From Termitomyces sp. T153 (taxonomy: Eukaryota; Basidiomycota; Agaricomycetes; Agaricales; Lyophyllaceae), in the NCBI GenBank assembly GCA_018296165.2, contig JACKQL020000283.1, positions 1 through 16,451 of the forward strand: a stretch of DNA of 16,451 nucleotides. Reading direction: 5' to 3'. Below are positions 9,047 to 16,451 of the stretch, one piece after another. Positions within the stretch are counted from its first letter, which is position 1. Every line of letters begins with the position of its first letter. Under the pieces are notes generated by a model. That model had not been told where the DNA came from and did no database searches. It was given only the letters and a program-made list of their open reading frames with translations. The translations under genes were made by a program, and so were the position numbers.

Positions 9047-9355
9047 TTGCTCAAGGTACTCCCCGCCCTCATAGACAGCGGTGCCTCCGGTGTCTTTGTC
9101 AGCAACCAACTCGACCCCCAACGCAACGACCTCAACAAACCCCTCGAGCTCCAACTCTTCAACGGGAGCCCTGCCATGACCAGAATCATGCAGTACCACG
9201 ACAACACCCTCACCCTCAATAATGACCTGCAATTCCAGGCCCGACTCCTCATTACCCAACTACCCCCATCAACCCTGATCATGCTCAGACTCCCGTGGCT
9301 GCGAGATGTTAATCCTGACATCAACTGGAAGGACCTCACCATGCAATTCCCTGGC
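9047..9355 (+). other. Second retropepsin-like domain of Pol (DSGAS active site)
   Basis: Asp at 9074-9076 in ALIDSGASGVFVSNQLD, the intact D-S-G-A-S signature. Seventy-one residues later comes IMLRLPWL followed by NPDINWKDLT, the same block as in the first domain, with the usual Gly replaced by Arg (a possible CpG to CpA change). The two Asp codons are 471 nt apart, exactly 157 codons in the same frame, with TAA 8975 and TGA 9035 between. Both copies therefore look like whole retropepsin domains in one polyprotein. Confidence 0.75.
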
Positions 9356-9759
9356 CCTGAAGCAAGCTTAGCAGCTGCCATCCACCTCCGCCTCCAGTCT
9401 ATCTCTGATCTCGACATTCCCCATTCCAACACCATCACCTCCGGAATGACTCAGGATCCCTCAACCCCCAACATACTCCGAAATCGATATAAGGGCCCAC
9501 GCTACCCCGACCAGCAATGCCCAAAGCCCCCGACTGACCCTGACGTCACCCCGGACCCAACTGTTACACCTATGGTACCCAACCCCATCAACCCCGGAGA
9601 CCTCGACATCAAAATCATTGGTGCTGTCCCCTTTGCGCGCCTTCTACGAGAAGGCACCCCCGCCTTCCAGTTGCAGGTTATGCCAGCCCTACCCGAGGAA
9701 TACCTCTGCGCAGGGACTACTGCACCAGAAATCAAGATGGAGGAGCAGATCCTATCCAA

Positions 9760-11170
9760 AGTAGTTCCCCCGGAGTATCATGAGTTCGCTGATGTGTTCT
9801 CTGAAGGAAGTGCCAAGGAACTCCCTCCTCACCGCTCCTATGACCACAAGATTGACCTCGAAGAAGGTACCTCACTCCCATTTGGCAAAATCTACAACAT
9901 GTCTGAAATCAAGCTCCAGGCCCTGAAGGAATACCTCGACGACATGCTCAGCAAAGGTTTTATATGCCCGTCGATCTCCATGGCTGACGCCCCGGTTCTG
10001 TTCACCAAGAAAAAAGATGGATCCCTCCGACTCTGTGTGGACTATCAGGGACTCAACAAAGTCACCAAAAAGAACTGGTACCCCCTCCCCTGTATCGGAG
10101 ACCTTGTTGATTGTCTTTGCAGCGCCAAGATTTACACAAAAATCGACCTCCGTTCTGGCTACAACAACGTCCGGATCGCCCTGGGACATAAATGGAAGAC
10201 CGCCTTTTGCACCCACTACGGCCTCTTTGAGTATCTCATAATGCCCTTTGGAATGACTAACTCCCCTGCCACCTTCCAGTACTTCATGAATGACATCTTC
10301 CACAACATGAACAACATCTTTGTCATCGTATATTTGGATGACATCCTGATCTACTCAAACTCGCTGGCAGAGCATTCAGAGCACGTCCGCCATGTTCTGG
10401 AACGACTCTGAGAATATCACCTTCATGCTAAACCCAAGAAGTGCTCATTCCACACAGCGGAAGTCGAATATCTCAGAGTCATCATCACCCCCGACGGTGT
10501 GCACATGGACCCCGCCAAGGTCGACGCAATACTCAACTGGCCCTCCCCACAGAATGTCAAGGAGGTACAGTCATTCTTGGGGTTTGCTAACTTCTATTGC
10601 CGCTTCATCAACAACTACTCCGGGATCACCAAACCCCTCAACCGACTCACACGGAAGGACACCCCTTGGGATTGGGACAGCAAGTGCCAGAGTGTATTCC
10701 TCCTCCTGAAGAAGGCCTTCACCTCTGCTCCAGTCCTCCGCCATTTTGACCCCTCCCTACCAATCGTGCTCAAATGTGACACCTCCGACTACGCTATCGC
10801 CGGGATACTCTCCCAGTTGAACTCGGGGGGCAAGGATCTCCGCCCTGTCACCTTCTACACCCGATCAATGATCCCAGCAGAACTTAACTATGACATTTAC
10901 GACAAGGAACTCCTTGCGATCGTCAAAGCCTTTCGTCAGTGGCGGGCCTACCTCAAAGGGTTCCCACACCACATCCAAGTCTACTCTGATCACAACAACC
11001 TGCAATATTTCACAACCATGAAACAGCTCAGCCGCCACCAGGCTTGATGGTCCAAAACCCTTTCGGAGTACAATTTTACCATTCACTACTGCCCCAGGCA
11101 ACTCGGCGCAAAGCCCGACACCCTCACTCAAAGACCCGATGTGTATCTGAAGAAATCATTTGAAACCAAG
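9760..11170 (+). other. Reverse transcriptase and RNase H domains of Pol
   Basis: The domain starts with EFADVFSE and LPPHRSYDHKIDL, the Ty3/gypsy entry to RT. LRLCVDYQGLNK and IDLRSGYNNVRI (Asp at 10145-10147) come next, then MPFGMTNSPATFQ and YLDD at 10331-10342, so the three catalytic Asp are present. TGA 10409 breaks the thumb; FLGFANFYCRFI follows. RNase H has Asp in LKCDTSDYA, Glu in YDKELLAIV and Asp in VYSDHNNL. TGA 11045 and TGA 11189 interrupt its end and the tether. Key residues are kept, so inactivity comes from the stops. Confidence 0.92.
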
Positions 11171-11191
11171 CGAAATGCATTCAACCATTGA

Positions 11192-12420
11192 GTGGTAATC
11201 CCACCCGAACATCTACATGCCGTGCTGATTTTAAACGAAGAAGGAATCCTCCAGCAAATCAGGAATTCACCCCCGGACCCCTTCTTCAACCAGCATGACC
11301 CCCGCAACAACCCCGACAAGTCGAGCATAGACAACCCCTTTTCGCTATCCCTGGACCACTGCCTTCTGCTCCAGAGTGGACAAATCTATGCCCCGGACCA
11401 CAAGTCCATTCGCCTCAACATACTCCGACAGCACCATGATCACAAACTCCGGGGGCACCCAGGAATTTGTAAGACCCTTCAACTCATCTCCTGGACTTAC
11501 TTTTGGCCAGGAATGAAGAAGGACATCACGCAATACGTAAGAGCCTGCGAACCCTGCCTATGGGCCAAAGTACCCTGCCACTGCCCCCACGGATTACTGA
11601 AACCCCTTCCCATCGGTCGCTACCCCTAGTCCTCAATATTGATGGATCATATCGTCAAACTCCCTGACTCTGAAGGTTTTGATGCAATCCTCATCATCAT
11701 CTGCTGCCTTACTAAACAAGCCCTCTTTATCCCCTGCCACACCACTGACACCGCCCCAGATTTCACCAAACTATTTCTTGAACATGTATTCTCCAAACAC
11801 GGACTCCCTGATGATATTGTCTCTGACTGGAGACCCCTATTTGTATCTCATTTTTGGCAATCGCTGTGCAAAGCGCTCGAGATCAAAACCAGCCTCTCTA
11901 CCGCCTACCACCTGGAAACTGACAGACAAACTGAGCGCATAAACCAGATGTTAGAACAGTATCTTCGCCTCTACGTTAACTATTTACAGAATGACTGGCA
12001 CGCGGAGCTCCTCCTCACTGAATTCACCTACAACAACACGCCTCACTCTGCCACTGGAGTTTCCCCCTTTTACACCAACAAGGGCTACAACCCCCAACTC
12101 ACACTGTCCCTCAAAGACATCCCTTTCCACGTTGCCCATGAAGTCACTGAGGACCTCTGATCCCTCCACCAATTCCTTCAGGATGAGATCGACACCGCCA
12201 ACCAAGCCTACTCCAAGCATGCCGATGCCTGTCGCAAGCCGACCCCCGACTGGCCCCCCAGCACCCTGGTCTGGCTCAACTGGTGAAATCTTAAGACCCA
12301 GAGGCCTTCCATCAAACTTGACCACAAGCGCCTCGGCCCATTCAAGGTCCTCCAGAAGGTCTCCACCCACGCTTACAAGCTTGACCTGCCTCCGGGCCTG
12401 AAGGGCCTCCACCTGGTGTT
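11192..12420 (+). other. Integrase domain of Pol with HHCC, DD35E and GPF motifs
   Basis: The zinc-binding part has His residues in RQHHDHKLRGHPG and Cys in CEPC, spaced as in Ty3/gypsy integrases. The catalytic core has Asp in LMDHIVKLP, Asp in IVSDWRP and Glu in QTERINQ, with exactly 35 residues between the last two (DD35E). Departures from the family pattern are ICC where VDR is usual, Trp for Arg after the second Asp, and Arg for Gly in TDRQTER. TAG 11627, TGA 12158 and TGA 12284 interrupt the frame. KRLGPFKVL is the GPY/F module near 12330. Integrase makes the 5-bp staggered cut that fits the CATGG duplication. Confidence 0.9.
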
Positions 12421-12479
12421 CCACATTCAACTCCTTTAAAAGCATGCTCCAGACCCCTTCCCCAGCCAACGTCCCAGCC

Positions 12480-12694
12480 AACTGCCCCCCATTGAAGTCA
12501 AGAACGAGTATTACTATGAGGTTAACAAGATCCTCGACTCCCGGATAGTCTGCGGCCGACTCCAGTACCTGGTCCGCTGGAAGGGCTACGGACCTGAGGA
12601 TGACATGTGGGAACCCTGAGAGAACCTCGACAGAGCCCCCGATGAGCTTCGGGACTTCCACCAATGAAATCCCACCAAACCCCAGAACTCCTAG
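12480..12694 (+). other. Chromodomain at the Pol C-terminus
   Basis: [11 protein letters not shown], then [19 protein letters not shown], then (after TGA 12617) ENLDRAPDELRDF: the three-strand and terminal-helix pattern of a chromodomain. Tyr, Trp and Trp sit where the aromatic methyl-lysine cage is found. In chromoviruses this domain steers integration to chromatin with methylated histone H3. TGA 12665 falls at its end and TAG 12692 closes the frame; either could be the native stop or a mutation. Confidence 0.88.
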
Positions 12695-12932
12695 GACTGA
12701 CCCAACACAGATGGCAGTAGTGGGCATAACCCCCACCTCTGGGTTCACCAGGGATTCAACTCCCACCAGTACTCTCCTATGTGTTTTCACTTACTTCTCT
12801 CCTCGCTCTATCTGAAACTTCCCACACTCAGCAGAAGGACCAAGAAAAAAAAATGTATGGCGAAAAACAGTGAATATACATATCAGACAAGGATGGGCAG
12901 AGAATGATTTAACAATGGGGTCCAAGCTCCCC
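12695..12932 (+). other. Spacer between pol and the antisense cargo gene
   Basis: This stretch has no gene. It contains an A9 run at about 12844-12852 and AT-rich sequence. The 3' ends of pol (plus strand) and of the cargo gene (minus strand) converge on it, so it may hold the cargo gene's 3' processing signals. No clear AATAAA was found. Confidence 0.5.
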
Positions 12933-13240
12933 TCACTCCCCCCCCTCCGACCCAAACCCTGCTACTCTTCCCACCATGAACACTTCCAACTGCGCCACTA
13001 CCGTCACCAGAACCTCGGGTTGCCCGGGAAGTGGTTCCCTCATGTCCGTCGCCATCTCCCACCACACTCCAGGGTCCGCCATCACCCTCCACCGATGCCC
13101 TGCCAACAGATGCCCCATCTGCGTAACCCCTTGACCCAACTCCGGCGAAAGGTCCCCAGGCATCTTTGCCAACCCATCATGGATGGACCCCAGCGCTGCC
13201 AATGCTCCGTCGAGAAGGATGCGATGCTCCCTGGCCTAGT

Positions 13241-13292
13241 CTATGGAAACGGAATCAGTGCTTAGGAGACAGGAAGCAAGGAAACCACTCAC
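13241..13292 (-). other. Intron 2 of the antisense cargo gene (52 nt)
   Basis: On the minus strand it begins GTGAGTGG and ends TTTCCATAG, with CACTGAT as a possible branch site 12 nt or so before the end. Length and signals are typical of fungal introns. Removal (phase 1) joins exon 2 to the open frame of exon 3. This splicing direction shows the gene is read from the minus strand. Confidence 0.7.
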
Positions 13293-14052
13293 GAAGCACT
13301 CCTCGCCAGCCCGAGGCCACCTCATTGGCAAGCCATTCCTCTCGCCGCCGCACCCTCTCTGCCGCTGCCTGGACTTCCCCAGTGCTAGGACCCTGCTGGG
13401 TCTCCCGCACCGCTGAGCCTCCTGTCTGCTGCGTCGCCACCTCCACCACCTCCACCCATGCCTGCAAATGCACCATCCACACCTCCAACTCCTGCAGACA
13501 AGACAATCACTCCACGGCAGTCCCCATAGCAACGTCCTTATCCTTCCATGCCAAGTCCCATTCCCTCCGAACCCCATCCAGCTCCCATCGAACCCCATCC
13601 CTCTCCTCCTGTACCCCCTGAACCTCCTCCTCGTGTGCGACCAACAACCATTCCAAAGTCTCTACCCGACGCCGCAGATAGGCCTCTGCAACCGACCACA
13701 ACCTACCTGCGGACTGCTCAACGGAGGCTCCGGATGTAGAGGAGTATACCGTGAAACCAGGGGGGCCCCCCATTACCTGCTCGCCCCGCGCCTGCTTACT
13801 GGGACCCGCCTCAGGTGAAGGGGACGCTCTCCATTTCCCTTTCTCCTGTGTGGAAGGGGCCCCCTCCCTCCGTCCACCCCATGGGGGCCCCACCTTCATA
13901 GCAGGCGCGCTAACCAGTTCCCCTCCCCCAGCCCTGGATCCCCTCCCCAACACCCTGCCCTTCCATCCTTCCTCCAATTGCGCTGCGACCCAATCCCAAT
14001 CCCACCCTTGCTCTGCTGCAATGCAAGCGGCATGCCAACTCAGGGTGATGGA

Positions 14053-14164
14053 GCACCTCTTGTGCTGCAAACGGCATGGAAGGCACACTGACATGTCCTG
14101 CCATACCCCTAATGCAGGCTCCTCAAACTCACACTGCTCCCCTCGTCAGGTGCAAGACACACAC
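14053..14164 (-). other. Paired C-x2-C-x6-C clusters of the cargo protein
   Basis: Residues CVSC then C six positions on (broken by TGA 14146-14148), and about 20 residues later CLPCRLQHKRC with identical spacing. Two such half-sites side by side recall fungal zinc-cluster folds, but the strict Zn2Cys6 pattern is not met. Metal binding is inferred. Confidence 0.55.
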
Positions 14165-14181
14165 TGCAGGAGCATGTTGGT

Positions 14182-14212
14182 CTGGAAAACATAAAGCTAA
14201 GTAGCCACTCAC
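14182..14212 (-). other. Possible intron 1 of the antisense cargo gene (31 nt, doubtful)
   Basis: On the minus strand it starts GTGAGTGG and ends TTTTCCAG, and its removal joins exon 1 in phase to the Cys-cluster frame. Thirty-one nt is below the usual fungal minimum of about 45, so an intron shortened by deletion, or a plain frameshift, is equally possible. Confidence 0.35.
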
Positions 14213-14626
14213 TGGGGCTGCTGCCTGACACCACTCGAGGGTGGGGGGACCCCTCGCCCGACCCACCACCTTGGCAAACTGCTCTGGCATCACCTCCACC
14301 TGTACCACCCTTGAACCCTCTGGGACAAGCCAGACCACCCCCGGACAAATGCCAGACTTGGAGCGCTTGGAAGGGGCCATGCCCACCGGTGGCTGCATCA
14401 CGTCTGTGCTAGATGATGGCCCTGAGGGACCTACCATGGCTGCAGACAACTCTGCGAAGGGCCAATCAGTATTCTGGGGCACATGAGACAGACCGCACTT
14501 ATGGCTACGGTACATTGCCTCGACCCGATGGCGATCTTGGCAACCCTCTGAATCCTCAGAGGACAACGGCTGGGATGACGGGGACAGCGACCTAGATGCT
14601 GTGGGAGAATAAGCTGAAGAAGACAT

Positions 14627-14827
14627 TACAATGAGCTGGGGGACTCCCGGGTGCGTCCACCCCTTCTAATAACTTAGGAAGGAGCCCCTGACAAACAGCG
14701 GCCACACCTTGACTTCCTTCCCCACGCCACCACCGCTTGCTGCGGTTTGATCAATATTGATCAACTTCAATTCCCACGCCCTACCAATCCCTGGCTCGCT
14801 CCCCGCATCTCAAAGGGTCTCGATGCT
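14627..14827. other. Leader region upstream of the antisense cargo gene
   Basis: No coding content. It would hold the promoter of the minus-strand gene whose ATG is at 14624-14626. No clear TATA box is seen on the minus strand; the only striking element is the 18-bp palindrome at 14747-14764. Confidence 0.45.
14747..14764. promoter_or_regulatory. Perfect 18-bp palindrome, possible dimeric factor site
   Basis: TTGATCAATATTGATCAA equals its own reverse complement and stands out in GC-rich sequence. It lies about 120 bp upstream of the cargo ATG (14624-14626) and 77 bp before the 3' LTR. A role as an operator for the antisense gene is inferred from position only. Confidence 0.4.
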
Positions 14828-14837
14828 GAAGGGGGGG
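14828..14837 (+). other. Polypurine tract
   Basis: GAAGGGGGGG, followed by TAA and then the first TG of the 3' LTR. This is the RNase H-resistant primer for plus-strand DNA in LTR elements. The three-base gap to the LTR is slightly more than usual. Confidence 0.85.
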
Positions 14838-14840
14838 TAA

Positions 14841-15827
14841 TGTCACAACCCGCTCCCTAGACACTGTTCCCAACTCCTCCCAATTTCCCGCCTAACTCCC
14901 CTGAACTCCACCCACACTTTCACACCCACACTGGATAACTCCAACACTTCTCCGGCAAACCCTGATGGCAACTCCAACACCCTCTCTGTAGCCATCAATG
15001 CTCCCCCTAAAACCTTCCCCCACCGTTCCTGGCCATGTCATATGTTCCCGACCCCCTACCCTAGTCTACCCGACCCGTTCCGGGGTATCACAACGTCCTC
15101 GGAATGGCCTGCATCCCAACTGATCCCATCAGAATACCGCCACGGCCCACCCTTGGATTGTACCCGACACCCATCAACCCTGCACAGCTCTGTTGACTCC
15201 TGCCACCATATCCACTGCCCTCCGGGGTACCCAGTAGTCAGTATATAAGTCATAGAACAACTCCTTGAACTTTAATCTTGATATTACATTTACCAGTTTC
15301 CTATGTTTCATCTCTAGTCTCATCTCTGTTTCTGTTTTTAAGTTTTGAATCTATCTTTTTCCTCAGTCTCGTCTCGTCTCGACTGTACATATTTCCTTTG
15401 TCCTTCTAAGTTCCTCTTGCTCCCTACGTCAGTATGAACTCCGCGCACATGCCATGACCCAAACATTCTTACGACAACTCCGACCCTCACTCCCTGCTCG
15501 GCCCCGGGACCCCTCAAGCCCTGGAAATCCCCTATCCAGCTCCAACCCTGCCCCCATCACCCGAGAAACCTCCACTTACCCTGCAATCTATTTGTGTGCT
15601 CACGAACTAGCCCTGACACCCGCCCTGGGTCAACAACCAGTACCTTTGGTCTTAGACTCCTCTGGACCATTCAGGACTTACTTGGGCTGCTTTCCCTAGG
15701 AACCCCCTTGCAAGCTTTCCCCACCTCCGCTCCAACTCCAGACGCCTGGTTATAAGCACAGGATGTCGCATCTGCCTAGTAAGGACTCGCCAGTGTACTG
15801 AGCCCCCGTCATCAGTGGAACCTGACA
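14841..15827 (+). repeat. 3' LTR (987 bp)
   Basis: Begins TGTCACAACC and ends GGAACCTGACA; partner of 4874-5871. The TATATAAG box is at 15242-15249 and the self-primer counterpart, with one G to A change, at 15274-15286. It is 11 bp shorter overall, mainly in the TCTCG tract. Differences from the 5' LTR are nearly all transitions, with CpG lost now in one copy and now in the other, so both copies decayed after insertion. Confidence 0.95.
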
Positions 15828-15832
15828 CATGG
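15828..15832 (+). repeat. Target-site duplication CATGG, right copy
   Basis: CATGG directly after the TGACA end of the 3' LTR, identical to 4869-4873. Confidence 0.93.
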
Positions 15833-16049
15833 GTGGGGGGAGCATCCCAAAGAGATCTGGGGATGCTGTGTTGGTTCTCATTTCTGCATCACTATTTTTG
15901 CTGGATGGGGATGTTAGGGGGGATTCACCAGGGGTAGGGGGGTTTTTTGTGTGGCCAGGCTTTGTGGGGGACCCAGTAATGACCTCGGCATATGATCTGG
16001 GAGAGTCTGTCATATTATTCATCTTATGGTGTATCAGTGGGGTTGTCAT
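15828..16049 (-). pseudogene. LINE ORF1, N-terminal portion (interrupted by LTR element)
   Basis: From ATG 16047-16049 the frame reads MTTPLIHHKMNNMTD, then SYAEVITGSP, a start often seen in ORF1 proteins of fungal LINEs, then a Ser/Pro/Thr/Lys-rich stretch ending LPPPM at the target duplication. Beyond 15828 the frame runs into the LTR and is meaningless. With one CATGG removed it continues in frame at 4871. An upstream TAA in the same frame near 16064 supports a start at or below 16049; the Mets at residues 10 and 13 are alternatives. There is no stop in this part. Confidence 0.65.
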
Positions 16050-16066
16050 GTGTTTGTCATGTGTTT
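16045..16066. repeat. 11-bp tandem repeat over the ORF1 start
   Basis: GTCATGTGTTT twice in a row (16045-16055, 16056-16066). Each unit carries an ATG on the minus strand. The upstream one opens a four-codon reading frame whose TGA (16046-16048) overlaps the ORF1 ATG as ATGA. Confidence 0.7.
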
Positions 16067-16451
16067 ATGAGGTGATTTTTCCTTCTCCCAACAGGGATGG
16101 TCTCACTACTCAGTTCTTCCTGGGGGGGTTGTCTTCTGTTCTCCACCTCATGAGGGTGATATTTACACAAGATTGATTGGTTTTTGTGTGTGGGGTAGTC
16201 CCTCTTACATATGTAGTGCATTGTTTGCGGGTTTTTTTGCTGTTATGCATGTGTCCCCTTTGGATGGCTCCCATGGGTTTGTGGGGGGGGAGGTGCTCTA
16301 CTTCCTAGTGAACTTGAAAGTTGCTTCTATAGCAGAACCCTTCTATGGGTAGCATAGGCTAGCAAGGCCATGCTGACAGAGGTGTTCAAAAACACATATC
16401 TAGTCCTGATCTGTTCTGAGGTGGTGGATCAGGTTCAAGTTCCCTCCTCAT
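16067..16451 (-). other. LINE 5' untranslated region, no gene seen
   Basis: Low-CpG sequence with several G runs on the plus strand (for example about 16281-16289). No ORF or RNA gene is supported on either strand; it is most simply the LINE leader. Confidence 0.4.

Larger units (their letters stand above)
8387..12694 (+). pseudogene. pol: Pol polyprotein (PR-PR-RT-RNase H-IN-chromodomain), broken by stops
   Basis: One frame from 8387 to TAG 12692-12694, interrupted at TAA 8975, TGA 9035, TGA 10409, TGA 11045, TGA 11189, TAG 11627, TGA 12158, TGA 12284, TAA 12437, TGA 12617 and TGA 12665. Homology runs straight through each stop without a frame change, so these are point mutations; most look like CGA to TGA. 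The domain order defines a Ty3/gypsy chromovirus. The frame differs from that of gag; the change lies between 8387 and 8417 and is either an indel or a native frameshift site. Pol would supply particle maturation, reverse transcription, integration and chromatin targeting. No single ORF here codes a complete enzyme set. Confidence 0.9.
12933..14626 (-). pseudogene. Antisense cargo gene of the retrotransposon: three-exon Cys-cluster and coiled-coil protein, decayed
   Basis: Minus-strand frames join into one protein of about 536 residues if two introns are removed: exon 1 14626-14213, exon 2 14181-13293, exon 3 13240-12933. Exon 1 is Ser/Pro-rich. Exon 2 opens with two C-x2-C-x6-C clusters (14164 to 14053, residues CVSC...C and CLPC...C), then a Gly/Ser/Pro linker with basic patches (near PSKQARGEQ) and a charged coiled coil (RRRVETLEWLLVAHEEEVQ). 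Exon 3 holds AREHRILLDG and a helical tail. Stops TGA 14146, TGA 13507 and TAG 13236 lie in otherwise continuous frame. The Cys clusters suggest zinc or nucleic-acid binding, perhaps nuclear. It is not Gag, Pol or an Env that I can recognise. It resembles multicopy hypothetical proteins of agaricomycetes from memory only. Function unknown. Confidence 0.65.
4874..15827 (+). mobile_element. Ty3/gypsy chromovirus LTR retrotransposon, complete in structure but inactivated
   Basis: A 10,954-bp element with two LTRs, perfect flanking CATGG duplications, a primer site, gag, pol in the order PR-RT-RNase H-IN-chromodomain, a polypurine tract, and an extra 2.1-kb region between pol and the 3' LTR. Protease before RT and integrase last, with a chromodomain after the GPF motif, defines the chromovirus branch of Ty3/gypsy. 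Usual chromoviruses are about 5-7 kb; this one is longer because of 1-kb LTRs, a long proline-rich Gag N-terminus, a doubled protease region and the antisense cargo. Many in-frame stops show that it cannot move on its own. It inserted into an older LINE and is therefore the younger of the two. Confidence 0.95.
15828..16451 (-). mobile_element. LINE (second copy), 5' portion
   Basis: Minus-strand 5' part of the LINE continued at 1905-4873. It has ORF1 from 16049 and about 400 nt of upstream sequence with no gene, probably the 5' untranslated region; the element may run past the window. CpG is almost absent (I see two, near 15986 and 16226), matching the other half. Confidence 0.7.

Noticed and set aside
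11984..12790. 268-codon minus-strand open frame across integrase and chromodomain
   Set aside because: Antisense to well-identified integrase, GPF and chromodomain sequence; no domain recognised. Its length comes from base composition.
13755..14094. Env-like third ORF on the plus strand after pol
   Set aside because: Plus-strand frames here have no signal peptide, membrane segment or Cys pattern; the minus strand carries introns and a consistent protein.
1..16451. CRISPR arrays, tRNA or rRNA genes, bacterial operon signals
   Set aside because: None seen; repeats present are LTRs, short tandem repeats and palindromes, and gene structure is eukaryotic.

Overview
The window is a nest of retroelements and holds no ordinary host gene. 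Spliceable GT-AG introns of about 50 nt, a chromodomain-bearing Ty3/gypsy element, LINEs with a C-terminal RNase H, and decay concentrated at CpG all fit a filamentous fungus. An agaricomycete basidiomycete is most likely; this is inferred from element style, not from a host marker.

Layout. (1) 1-886: 3' end of a 5'-truncated LINE on the minus strand, with a poly(A) remnant at 1-8 and a CCHC C-terminal domain; CpG is plentiful here. (2) 887-1904: about 1 kb without a convincing gene. It has a TATA box, a pyrimidine-rich downstream stretch and repeated CTAGTGACTAG palindromes, and is perhaps a solo LTR. (3) 1905-4873 and 15828-16451: one second LINE, minus strand, cut in two by a younger insertion. 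It keeps part of ORF1, the end of the reverse transcriptase (FADD box), a Cys cluster and an RNase H with all four acidic residues. It has lost its middle, and there is no CpG at all between about 1905 and 4020. (4) 4874-15827: a 10,954-bp Ty3/gypsy chromovirus on the plus strand, with LTRs of 998 and 987 bp and a perfect 5-bp target duplication CATGG that falls on a Met codon of the LINE's ORF1.

The chromovirus order is LTR, primer site, gag (proline-rich, Gag domain, CCHC knuckle), two tandem retropepsin-like domains, reverse transcriptase, RNase H, integrase (HHCC, DD35E, GPF), chromodomain, a 2.1-kb extra region, polypurine tract, LTR. The primer site directly after the left LTR is complementary over 13 nt to the predicted 5' end of the element's own RNA. 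This is the self-priming arrangement known from Tf1/sushi elements. The extra region holds a decayed gene on the opposite strand (three exons, two Cys clusters, a coiled coil) that is not a standard retroelement protein.

State. The chromovirus is dead: 14 in-frame stops including the terminal-region ones (10 of them TGA), one frame change, and LTRs that differ almost only by transitions, mostly CpG to TpG or CpA. The three points most worth attention are the antisense cargo gene, the doubled protease and the self-priming match.
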